Source: Campylobacterota bacterium (lineage in GTDB: Bacteria; Bdellovibrionota; Bacteriovoracia; Bacteriovoracales; Bacteriovoracaceae). Taken from it: a stretch of DNA of 58,140 nt. The notes beneath the pieces were generated by a model. It was not told where the DNA came from. It did not search any database and was given only the letters and a program-made list of their open reading frames with translations. The stretch is taken from NCBI GenBank assembly GCA_003650125.1, contig QNFX01000011.1, positions 1 through 58,140 of the forward strand, written 5' to 3'. Shown piece after piece: positions 1-8,292 of the stretch; positions within the stretch are counted from its first letter, which is position 1; every line of letters starts with the position of its first letter. The position numbers and the translations under genes are program-made.

Positions 1-1
1 C

Positions 2-220
2 AGCTGCATTGTTAATTATGATGCAAAATGTACTGGCTCAAGGGAAGTTATGTACGGCTGGAATTCATCAGGGTCTCCACTTTGTCGAAATATACAGCCC
101 ATCACTGGGAACTGCCCCAATGGTCAAATTCTTACCGGAATAAGCGCTAGTGGAACTAAAATTTGTGAAAACTTTAATAGTGCAATTTTGCCTTATCTGA
201 CTCAGATATTACAAAAATAA
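2..220 (+). CDS. 3' end of a Cys-rich pilin-like tip protein (partial)
   Basis: An open frame runs in from the left edge and stops with TAA at 218-220, giving 72 visible residues. They are rich in Cys (about five) and Gly/Asn and contain CPNGQILTGISASGTKIC. That segment matches the tip regions of the next two genes (for example LIGFDASGKKIC in the first), so this is probably the C-terminus of another member of the same prepilin family. The following gene starts about 10 bp later on the same strand, so the three were probably made by tandem duplication. The N-terminus is outside the window, so a prepilin leader cannot be confirmed. Confidence 0.7.
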   Translation, partial: SCIVNYDAKCTGSREVMYGWNSSGSPLCRNIQPITGNCPNGQILTGISASGTKICENFNSAILPYLTQILQK

Positions 221-230
221 GTTATAAGTG

Positions 231-2282
231 ATGAAAAATAAAAATATAAAAGACTTATTAAATACCTTCAATGGTTTTACCTTAGTCGAAATAATGTTAG
301 CAGTTAGTATGTTAAGTCTCGTTGCTCTTGGGGTAATGAAGATTTCTCAAGACGCTGGAAAAATCAGAAAGGTGTCTACGGAAAAGTTAGAGACCGAAAA
401 TCTAATTTCAATAATTCATCGCCACTTTAGAGATCCCGAAACCTGCAGGTCTACTCTTTTTGGAAAAGATCCAACTGGGGAAGGTGAACAAATTAATTCC
501 ATTATAAAAAAAGCTGGCATCATGGACATAAAAGTCTATGAAGGTGGCACACCTGACATAGGTGGAGATGAATTATCCCAATACAATGGGGCCTCTATCG
601 TGAATACTTATGTCAGGGCCGACTGTCCTAACGTAGTTGGAGCAGCTTCAAAACCTTGTACTTATGGATCTGGGCCAGGACGAATACTGCTCAAAGAATT
701 AAGAGTTCTCGCCTATGAAATGACCCATGCTGATTCATCTAAAACGGCAAGTCCTTATAAAAATCAATCTAAAATGGCCTTTATAGAAATAACTATGGTT
801 AAGGGCATTGCCATTGGAAAAGCTGATACAAAAAAAATTCGAGATGTCACCTTGGGGGCAGTGGAATATAAAAGAAGAGTTGCGGTAGGGCTTCTGCTTG
901 ATTCAAATAACAAAATAGCAGATTGTATAACTGAACTAACTTCCTTCCAATCAGGGGCCTGTGATCAATTAAATGGTACTATTGATTTTGATAATCGATG
1001 TAAAAATCTGACTATTCTGGCCATCGATCCTGAACCAACTGGCACACCTCCTCCTAATAAAGAAGGAATTACTACCGAAGCAGATACTAATGTTAAATAT
1101 TCTCTCAAAGTGGCCAATACCCTTGATGTGGGAAATTCAGGGGCCCAAGGAACGGGAAATTTCAACATTGATGGAGAAGGAACCGTTAAAAATGATCTTA
1201 ATATTACTGAAGGTAATTTAATTTTTGGCACAAATGTAACTCTTGATGCAATTAATCCTGGAGAGGCCACACTTTATCAAAATGCTGGCGAAAATGAGGC
1301 AAAATTAAAACTTGGTACAACTCTCTCGATTCATGGAAAAAATGCACAACTTGGGATCCAGACAATTACAGATCCCGCTTTTACTCTAGATTTAATTGGA
1401 GATGCTAGATTCACAGGAAAGTTGACGGAAGAAAAAGATTTACAAATCCAACAAATTGCCAATATTGGAGGTACTGTTCAGGCAACTTTTAAAATCGTGG
1501 GAAATGGCCTAGAAATTAGTGGCGTGGACGTTGAAATTCAAAACAATCATAATAACGGAAATAAATCTAGTGAAGATAATTTAATTGCCACCAGGCAATA
1601 CATCTATGACCTTTTTTCTGATCGCCTTGGCGATCAACCCACTTTTGACCAATTGATAGATGCTCTTCTAAATTTTGATGGCTCAAACCAATTAGAGCAA
1701 TTAAACCATGCTATTTGCCTGGGAATGAGCAATGCCGTCTGGGATGGAAAGGAATGTAAAATCCCATCTGAGGATGCACTTTGCTTAGATAAAGAATTTT
1801 TGATTGGATTTGATGCCTCTGGGAAGAAAATATGCGCTGCCTATAATTTAGATACGTGGGGGGTTCCCACCAATAGCGTTTTAATTGGTATTAGCTCATC
1901 GGGAGTTGGCGTTTTTCAACCTTTAGACATTTTTTTAAGACCTCATATCAATTTACTAAATAAACAAAAAGAACGTTGTTTTTCCAAATATCCGGCAAGC
2001 TCCGGTTATACGGGAACTACTTTTAATATGGCCTCTAGAAGATGTACCTCTTTTAAAACCACCAGCTTTCAGTATAAAATGCACGGTTCATGTGGCGTTG
2101 CTTGGAAGCACGACACTGAAGCTGAATGTAAATGCTGGCAATTGGGAGGCGGCTGGACCTATGCAGGCCAGGATGGGTGTAAATTTAACTGGGTTACCGA
2201 TGGTTATCAGTGCAAATGTGTAAAAAGTAATGGAACCACTTATAAGTGCACCGTTAATCTAGCGGGAACTGTTTGTTATTAA
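231..2282 (+). CDS. Giant modular prepilin-like protein with fibre-type stalk
   Basis: About 683 residues. The N-terminus is a type IV prepilin/pseudopilin signal: short charged leader, Gly15, then FTLVEIMLAV with Glu at +5, followed by the hydrophobic helix, so processing by PilD and assembly into a pilus or pseudopilus is expected. The body (about 60-270) has conserved Cys (DPETC, then C-ITEL, ACDQL, RCKNL). Residues about 290-470 are low-complexity beta repeats; around 380 a segment reads TDPAFTLDLIGDARFTGKL, close to the GIGTTxPxxxLDVxGxxxxxG repeat of phage tail fibres. An IATRQYIYDLFSDRLGD motif precedes a Cys-rich tip (about 500-683). GTG at 228 is an alternative start; no strong ribosome site is visible. 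Paralogue of the next gene. Usual pilins are 120-250 residues, so this is far longer. Confidence 0.85.
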   Translation: MKNKNIKDLLNTFNGFTLVEIMLAVSMLSLVALGVMKISQDAGKIRKVSTEKLETENLISIIHRHFRDPETCRSTLFGKDPTGEGEQINSIIKKAGIMDIKVYEGGTPDIGGDELSQYNGASIVNTYVRADCPNVVGAASKPCTYGSGPGRILLKELRVLAYEMTHADSSKTASPYKNQSKMAFIEITMVKGIAIGKADTKKIRDVTLGAVEYKRRVAVGLLLDSNNKIADCITELTSFQSGACDQLNGTIDFDNRCKNLTILAIDPEPTGTPPPNKEGITTEADTNVKYSLKVANTLDVGNSGAQGTGNFNIDGEGTVKNDLNITEGNLIFGTNVTLDAINPGEATLYQNAGENEAKLKLGTTLSIHGKNAQLGIQTITDPAFTLDLIGDARFTGKLTEEKDLQIQQIANIGGTVQATFKIVGNGLEISGVDVEIQNNHNNGNKSSEDNLIATRQYIYDLFSDRLGDQPTFDQLIDALLNFDGSNQLEQLNHAICLGMSNAVWDGKECKIPSEDALCLDKEFLIGFDASGKKICAAYNLDTWGVPTNSVLIGISSSGVGVFQPLDIFLRPHINLLNKQKERCFSKYPASSGYTGTTFNMASRRCTSFKTTSFQYKMHGSCGVAWKHDTEAECKCWQLGGGWTYAGQDGCKFNWVTDGYQCKCVKSNGTTYKCTVNLAGTVCY

Positions 2283-2293
2283 GGGAAAGGGTG

Positions 2294-4351
2294 ATGATTA
2301 AACTTTTTAAAAACAAAATTCAGGCCTTTACATTAATAGAGTTAATGATTGGCGTGGGAATTGTTGGTATCATTTCCCTGGGTGTCCTGCAGGTTACCAA
2401 AGATACTACCAAAATAAAAAAATCCATGGCCACCTCCATGGAAGGGGATCAGGCATCGACCCAAGTGGGAATGCGCCTTTCTGACCCTGATGTTTGTATC
2501 TCCACTCTCTTTGGCAAAAATCCCATAGGTCTTGGGGAAAAGGTTCCTTTTGTTATCTCAAAAGAAGATATGAAAGATCTTAAGATTTGGGAGGGTGCAA
2601 GTAAAAATATCGATACCAGTGAACAAAGTGAATACAATGCAAAACAAGTAAAACAAGTCTATCTAAGGGGTGATTGTAGTGGAGATCTCAGACCTTGTAT
2701 TTTAGGCCAGGGAACTGAGGGAAGACTTTTAGTTAAAGAGATGAAAATTCTGGCCTATGAAATGACCCATCCTGATGCCAATAATCCAGAGAGTTCCTTT
2801 AGAAATGGCGCTAATCAAGCTATTTTTGAGATCCATTTCCTCGTTGGAGCAGCAATCGGTAAAGTAGGTTCCAAGCAATTACGAAAAGTAAAAGAGCTCA
2901 CAGGTAATCAACTAGAATATGTACGAAGAATTCCTGTGGCGGTTACTCTAGATGAAAATAATTTAATTACCGATTGTATGACCGATTTAGGAAAATACAC
3001 AGAAAATTTTTGTGATCAAATTGAAGGAACGATGGAGGATAACAAGTGTAAAGGAATCACTATTCGTTCTACTGATACTAGTAACACTCCGGCAGTAAAA
3101 ATTCTGGGAAATATGCGAGTTAAAGGGAATGAAACAGTAAAGGAAACTGTCACCATAGGTACCTCCCCTGGCGGTCCCACCACTGATGGAAGTGTCAATG
3201 CTGGTGGTTCTGCAACTATAAATAAAAATCTTCATCTAATAAATGGCAAGGTCAATATGGGCCCTTTAACAACTCCAGATGTTGTTCTCACACCTGCAAT
3301 AAGAGAAATTAAACTTGCTGATAATTCAGGTATTCAGGGAAAACTAAATCTTGGAGCCTCTACTTACCTTCGAGGAATCAATAACTTTTTAGGAGTGATG
3401 AATACCAACCCCACCCATACCTTGGATGTATCGGGAACTGGCCATATTTCTCAATCTCTAACTGTAGAGGGAGATACCGAGATAAAAGAAACACTTATTA
3501 TCGGAACCAATACCAGCAACGCCAGGGCAGAAATAACTGGTGGTCGCCTACAATTTAGTGGCAAAGATATTAAAATTGTGGGGGGGATGAACGACTCATT
3601 TAATTCCAGCTGGCGAACCGATAGCTCTGATCGAGATTTTATTGCCACCCGGGATTGGACCTATCAGCTTTTTGCCAATCGCTTAGGCGATGCTGCCAGT
3701 GATAAAATTATCGACAATATTATTGAATATTCCAAGAAGCTGCCTCTTGAATCCGTGGTCAGCTCATTTTGCGATAGAACCAAGAATTCCTCTGGGGCCA
3801 CTTCACCTTGTATCATTAACTTACAAAGCTGTAATGCTTCCAACAAAAATCTTCAAGGCTATGACGGAAATGGAGATGCTAAGTGTTCACTTTGGAGTGG
3901 AATAGAGTGTCCCAGTGGAACTATTTGGGATGGTTATAATAAAGCAAATTCCGACCCTACCTGCATTCCATTTGACAATAAAATTGGAAACTCTACCTTG
4001 ATTAAGAGATTAAAAGACCGCCAAAATAGCTGCTGGAGTTATTTATGGAACAAGGGATATCGTTATAGTCGAAACTGGAATTTTCAAACCGGATTATGTA
4101 GTGGCACGAGAGTTGCTACCGAATACAAAGATGGCCTTAGTTGTAACAAGGCCTGGTCACGAGATTCCTCAGGAGATTGTAAGTGTTGGAACATTAAAAG
4201 CTCCTCTCGCACTCCTTGTACCTATAGAGATTCGCCACAATGCTATTATGCTTGGGTGGTGGTAGGAAAAAGATGTCGCTGTAAATGTGATGCGACGCAA
4301 AATCACTCCCGTTGGCCAAATCCCCCAGGCTATAACTTTTCAGCGCCTTAG
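2294..4351 (+). CDS. Giant modular prepilin-like protein, tandem paralogue
   Basis: 685 residues with the same order of parts as the gene before it: prepilin signal AFTLIELMIGVG (Ala instead of Gly at -1, Glu at +5), Cys body (DPDVC, ILAYEMTH, NFCDQIEG, KCKGITI), stalk with NTNPTHTLDVSGTGHISQSL (tail-fibre-type LDVxG repeat), the IATRDWTYQLFANRLGD hinge, and a tip with more than ten Cys. The ATG at 2294 is chosen because AAGGGAAAGGG lies just upstream (2281-2291); a TTG at 2273 would overlap the upstream stop. Ala at -1 is tolerated by some prepilin peptidases but is not the norm. The stop TAG shares four bases with the stop of the convergent UbiA-like gene. Confidence 0.85.
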   Translation: MIKLFKNKIQAFTLIELMIGVGIVGIISLGVLQVTKDTTKIKKSMATSMEGDQASTQVGMRLSDPDVCISTLFGKNPIGLGEKVPFVISKEDMKDLKIWEGASKNIDTSEQSEYNAKQVKQVYLRGDCSGDLRPCILGQGTEGRLLVKEMKILAYEMTHPDANNPESSFRNGANQAIFEIHFLVGAAIGKVGSKQLRKVKELTGNQLEYVRRIPVAVTLDENNLITDCMTDLGKYTENFCDQIEGTMEDNKCKGITIRSTDTSNTPAVKILGNMRVKGNETVKETVTIGTSPGGPTTDGSVNAGGSATINKNLHLINGKVNMGPLTTPDVVLTPAIREIKLADNSGIQGKLNLGASTYLRGINNFLGVMNTNPTHTLDVSGTGHISQSLTVEGDTEIKETLIIGTNTSNARAEITGGRLQFSGKDIKIVGGMNDSFNSSWRTDSSDRDFIATRDWTYQLFANRLGDAASDKIIDNIIEYSKKLPLESVVSSFCDRTKNSSGATSPCIINLQSCNASNKNLQGYDGNGDAKCSLWSGIECPSGTIWDGYNKANSDPTCIPFDNKIGNSTLIKRLKDRQNSCWSYLWNKGYRYSRNWNFQTGLCSGTRVATEYKDGLSCNKAWSRDSSGDCKCWNIKSSSRTPCTYRDSPQCYYAWVVVGKRCRCKCDATQNHSRWPNPPGYNFSAP

Positions 4352-5199
4352 TAGTTAAATACTATCCAAAGCCCTCCGGCGAGAAGATAGAGGTATCGAT
4401 ATAACTGTCGATACCTTAAAAATCCATTTTCCGATTCTTTATAGACCTTTAAAATTATAAAAAATGACACCTGAATTATAAAAGCAAAAGAAAAAGGGAT
4501 AAAAAAAGTCAAAGGTAAATAATCATTTGTATAAAGAAAGATTAGATCTAAAAAAGAACAAATAAACAAAATTTGTGACATCAAAATAGTTTTCTTTTGG
4601 CCAAAAAAAGTAGCACTAGTTTTCAACTTATTTTTTTTGTCCGCGTGACAATCTATAAGTTCGTGAATTAAATGTCCTCCCGTGAATAAAAGAGAAAAAT
4701 AAATGGCCAGGAACATAGGATCTAAAAAAGAAGATGAGTTAATCAAAAATCCTAGAAAAAAATGTATTATACCCATTATAAAATGAGTTAGATTACCCAG
4801 TAGGGGATAATTTTTAGTACCAAAAACTGGTTGGGAATAAAGTGCCCAAAGCAAATAAATACCAACTCCCAATAATATAATGAAAGCTCCATCGATTGAT
4901 AAAAGGATCAAAGAGGCCCCTAAACAGATTAGACTTACTTTAAGATAAAAATTCTTGGAAAATTTTGATAATCCTTTTAACCTCTCATTTTTAAAATCCT
5001 GAACGTACCCAAAGTAAGCATTTAGCTGGTAGATAGATAGAAATAATAAAAAGAAGGCAAAAGCATGATAGATAACATTAGCTAATTCCCAGCTGCCTGA
5101 TAACAAAAATCCCATAATCGGAAAACCGGTAAGCAGGAAAACTTCCTTAAATCTAATAGCATCAAAAAAAATTGATATATTTTCTTTTACAAGATTCAT
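4348..5199 (-). CDS. UbiA-superfamily prenyltransferase-like membrane protein
   Basis: 283 residues, about eight predicted membrane helices. The second Asp-rich motif of UbiA enzymes is present (ELIDCHADKKNKLKTSA, Asp183 and Asp187, followed by a TFFG segment as in the family). The first motif, normally NDxxDxxxD, is degenerate: Asn60 and Asp68 remain but the other Asp positions are Ala61 and Gly64. UbiA proteins transfer prenyl (or in one branch phosphoribosyl) groups in the membrane; the acceptor here is unknown. Its ATG overlaps the stop of the large FG-GAP lipoprotein gene (ATGA), so the two are translated together. The degenerate first motif leaves activity uncertain. Confidence 0.75.
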   Translation of the reverse strand: MNLVKENISIFFDAIRFKEVFLLTGFPIMGFLLSGSWELANVIYHAFAFFLLFLSIYQLNAYFGYVQDFKNERLKGLSKFSKNFYLKVSLICLGASLILLSIDGAFIILLGVGIYLLWALYSQPVFGTKNYPLLGNLTHFIMGIIHFFLGFLINSSSFLDPMFLAIYFSLLFTGGHLIHELIDCHADKKNKLKTSATFFGQKKTILMSQILFICSFLDLIFLYTNDYLPLTFFIPFSFAFIIQVSFFIILKVYKESENGFLRYRQLYRYLYLLAGGLWIVFNY

Positions 5200-8129
5200 A
5201 ATTTTTCTTTCTCGGTCAAATTCATTACACTACCTGTTTTAAAAGGACCTTGAAATACTTGTTTTCTGCCTCCAGGCCAAATTACCTCAAGACGATTAAT
5301 TAATTTTTCCTTCCCCATTCCAAAAGACAAGACTTGATCATTTTGACTGAGATAATTGCTCCCGGCAGTAATCATTTTCATTTGTTTCTTATCTTTTCCA
5401 TAATAGATCTTTACAACAGATCCAATACCAAAACGGTTACTACTCTTTCCTTTAAGCCTGACTTTTATCCAATTATTCTTTCCCTTAGAATTATTTATTA
5501 AGAACTTAGCTCTTTTCATATAATTGGTAACCACTAAATCCATTTTACCATCATTGTTAATATCCAGTACTCCTACACTGCGTGAATTACCTAAGAATGA
5601 CTCTGGCGACTTTCCTTTTTTACTAAGATTGAAAAAGACATCCCCTTCACGAATAAAAAAAAGATTCTTTTGATTTCCTGTATAAACACCATCGATAAAT
5701 CCATTGGCAAGGTAGAGATCTTCATCTCCATCATTTTCATAATCAAAAAAGTTACCACCCCAAGAGAGACCTTGTTCACCAGGTTCAAAAATTTGCCCCG
5801 GATCTTTAAATTCTTTGGGATAAAAATTTAACAGGAGCTTATTACCCGTTAAAAATCTTGAGTTTTGCAAAATGTAGTCATCTATTTTTAAAAGTGTATT
5901 TCTTTGAGGTCTGATCAATCTAATATTCTTAGAAAACATATCCACAACTGTAAGGAAAATATCCCACTTCCCATTTTGATCAAAATCAGTGAGTCCAATA
6001 TTCATGGTATCCCCACGCTCATAAAGCCCCAATTTTTCAGTAGTATCTATAAATGTGCCATCTCCTTGATTGATAAAAACTTCATCTGGCCCATTACCGT
6101 TACCCACCCAAACATCAATTTTTCCGTCCATATTGATATCAACTGAAGATACCACCATGGCCCAGCCGGTACTATCGAGTCCCGACTTTTTTGAATAATC
6201 TTTAAATTTATTATTTCCTAAATTTTTAAATAATTGATTGGCGACACCATTTCTCCCACTCAAAGAAGGGTAACCTTGCCCATAATAAACTATATATAAA
6301 TCTAATAAACCATCATTATCATAATCGAAAAAAGTCGCCGAGGTAGCATATTTTTTTGTTAGGATCCCCGAGGTCTTTGTAACATCCTTAAACGTATCAT
6401 TTTGTTGAATCAAAAGTTTTGATTTCCCAGCACTATCCACAATAAATAGGTCTAAATTGCCATCATTGTTAACATCGACAAATAAGGCCTGGGTGCTCCA
6501 GCTAATATTAAGATTAGAAAGCCCCCAAGCTTTTGTCTTATCGATTAGAGATTTTCCTCTCCGGTTTATTAAAAGCCTGTTACAACCTTCTCCCGGTAAA
6601 AATATATCCGTAAATCCATCATTGTTGACATCTCCAACAGCAACTCCCGAGCCCAGAAATTGGTAGGAGTGACTATATTGCTCTATGCCCTTTTCATAAA
6701 CCCGTTTTCTCTTACAAAGAGGTAATTCCTTATTTTTATATTCCAGAAAAAATGGTAATTTCAAACGATCTAAAATTTTCTTTTTCTCTTTTGTTTTACT
6801 TTTTTTCCATCTTTGTTTTTCTTTTGATCTAATGAAATAATAGTGCTGATCAAATATTTTATTAATCTCTCGTTTCCCAATAATTTTCAAACCTTTATGT
6901 ATGGCATCCAACTCTGCTTTTTTTAAAAGAAATAAAAAAATCTCAGAAATGGATTCGGCCAATAAATCTCCTGCAAAAGGGTCCATCTCCGGCATAAAAT
7001 CATTTTCCCAGGCATTTGCCATCGCCTTCCAGTGAACTGCTGTATCTCTTATAGAATCTAATTCAAAATTATTTAATCTAATTTTTAGCAATTTTGGTTT
7101 ATTGGAATTAATTGGATAGATAAAATTTGTCATATAAGAAAATAAAATATCCCCATTTTTTTTAATTTCTTTTGGAAAGAGACCATCGATTGCATTGTAA
7201 GCAAGATATAAATCTAAATAAGGGATTTTTGCTCCGTCATGCTTATAATACTTAAGAAAGGTTAGAGATAAATTAAGTGTTGAGGTAATACCTTCATATC
7301 CAGTCCCAACATATTTAGCAAAATTGGTTCCGATTTTAAATACTTCTTCGAAGGCCTGCATGGAAATGGGGATGGTTAAAAATTGATTTAAATTTTTCAA
7401 CACATCATTGAAATTATTTTCGCCTTTATTCCAAGAAATCAAGGATGAAACCTTATCAGCAATATATTTTTTTGTTCCTCCCGATAAGGCATTGATCTCT
7501 TCAGTTTTATAGGATGATTTCAAGCCTTTGTAATGGTTTGCAAGTTTTAAAAAGGCCGATTTAAAATCGTTTACTTTGATATCTTGGTGTGAATTTTTAT
7601 CTGCTTGTCTTTTAGCATGATTTAATAATTTTAAAGATAAATAGGGGTAAATCTCTCCCAGTCTGTCTAAGGCCTCATATTTAAGAGGAATCAGTCCACT
7701 TTTTCTACCATTAAAAACATCCTGAATAATCGCGTAAATAGTTTTCCAACTATCGGATAGTTCCTTATGATCTTTTAAGTTTAGATCTAAGGCCTTATCA
7801 TTAAGATAGGGTTTTATGACCTTTTCGATATTATTTAATTCTATAAAAGTTTTGTTAGATTTTTCACTGGCCTTCCTCCAAATTAAATAGAGTAAGTCTT
7901 TTAATAACTCTATTTTTACCACTGAGGTATGAGGCAATATTTCTTTTCCCTCTGCAAATTGATCCATCAATTTAGAGGTTGTCCAACAGGTGGAATCGCT
8001 TTGAACTTCTGTCTGCTTTATTTTATTTAAGGCATAAAGAGCATTATCTCGAAGGGTCAATGGTTTCTTGGCCCTATTACAAGAAACAAAAAATGAAATT
8101 AATAGTAAAGCTTGAAAAATCCTTTGCAC
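5196..8129 (-). CDS. Large lipoprotein with FG-GAP/VCBS repeats and ASPIC/UnbV domain
   Basis: About 977 residues. N-terminal signal with lipobox-like FFVSC (Cys about 17), so probably lipid-anchored. Residues about 25-460 are helical and Lys-rich with no family I recognise. From about 490 there are at least seven calcium-loop repeats of the DxNxDGxxD type (DVNNDGFTD, DVNNDGNLD, DYDNDGLLD, DINMDGKID, DFDQNGKWD, DYENDGDED, DINNDGKMD), typical of beta-propeller FG-GAP/VCBS proteins. The last about 110 residues (NWIKVRLKGKSSNRFGIGS to RLEVIWPGG) are an ASPIC/UnbV domain. GTG at 8129 is preferred since AGGA lies seven bases before it; TTG at 8132 is possible. Function unknown; such proteins are usually exported and bind partners or sugars. 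Confidence 0.85.
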   Translation of the reverse strand: MQRIFQALLLISFFVSCNRAKKPLTLRDNALYALNKIKQTEVQSDSTCWTTSKLMDQFAEGKEILPHTSVVKIELLKDLLYLIWRKASEKSNKTFIELNNIEKVIKPYLNDKALDLNLKDHKELSDSWKTIYAIIQDVFNGRKSGLIPLKYEALDRLGEIYPYLSLKLLNHAKRQADKNSHQDIKVNDFKSAFLKLANHYKGLKSSYKTEEINALSGGTKKYIADKVSSLISWNKGENNFNDVLKNLNQFLTIPISMQAFEEVFKIGTNFAKYVGTGYEGITSTLNLSLTFLKYYKHDGAKIPYLDLYLAYNAIDGLFPKEIKKNGDILFSYMTNFIYPINSNKPKLLKIRLNNFELDSIRDTAVHWKAMANAWENDFMPEMDPFAGDLLAESISEIFLFLLKKAELDAIHKGLKIIGKREINKIFDQHYYFIRSKEKQRWKKSKTKEKKKILDRLKLPFFLEYKNKELPLCKRKRVYEKGIEQYSHSYQFLGSGVAVGDVNNDGFTDIFLPGEGCNRLLINRRGKSLIDKTKAWGLSNLNISWSTQALFVDVNNDGNLDLFIVDSAGKSKLLIQQNDTFKDVTKTSGILTKKYATSATFFDYDNDGLLDLYIVYYGQGYPSLSGRNGVANQLFKNLGNNKFKDYSKKSGLDSTGWAMVVSSVDINMDGKIDVWVGNGNGPDEVFINQGDGTFIDTTEKLGLYERGDTMNIGLTDFDQNGKWDIFLTVVDMFSKNIRLIRPQRNTLLKIDDYILQNSRFLTGNKLLLNFYPKEFKDPGQIFEPGEQGLSWGGNFFDYENDGDEDLYLANGFIDGVYTGNQKNLFFIREGDVFFNLSKKGKSPESFLGNSRSVGVLDINNDGKMDLVVTNYMKRAKFLINNSKGKNNWIKVRLKGKSSNRFGIGSVVKIYYGKDKKQMKMITAGSNYLSQNDQVLSFGMGKEKLINRLEVIWPGGRKQVFQGPFKTGSVMNLTEKEKL

Positions 8130-8292
8130 CAATTAAATCCTATATAGAAAGGAAAAATTTAGCAATTTTTCATATGAGTCACAAAGAGACCAACTGTTCT
8201 AATCGCTCTTGTCACGCCAAGTCATATCTTAAGAGGGCCAGCTCAAAGGTGTTTGCAAATTTGACTCAAAATTGTTGAAATAACTTATAAAA

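Noticed and set aside
965-3235. Minus-strand open frames across the prepilin genes
   Set aside because: No ribosome site, no family features; antisense to well-supported genes.
7979-8278. Plus-strand open frame of 99 codons
   Set aside because: Lies antisense to the N-terminal part of the lipoprotein gene, has no signal or ribosome site, and its composition is that of a shadow frame.
8261-8290. TTGACT, 18 bases, TTATAA just before the GT-C-like gene
   Set aside because: Looks like a promoter, but the start point would fall inside the gene, after the ATG at 8293, unless the true start is further on; no better downstream ATG is apparent.
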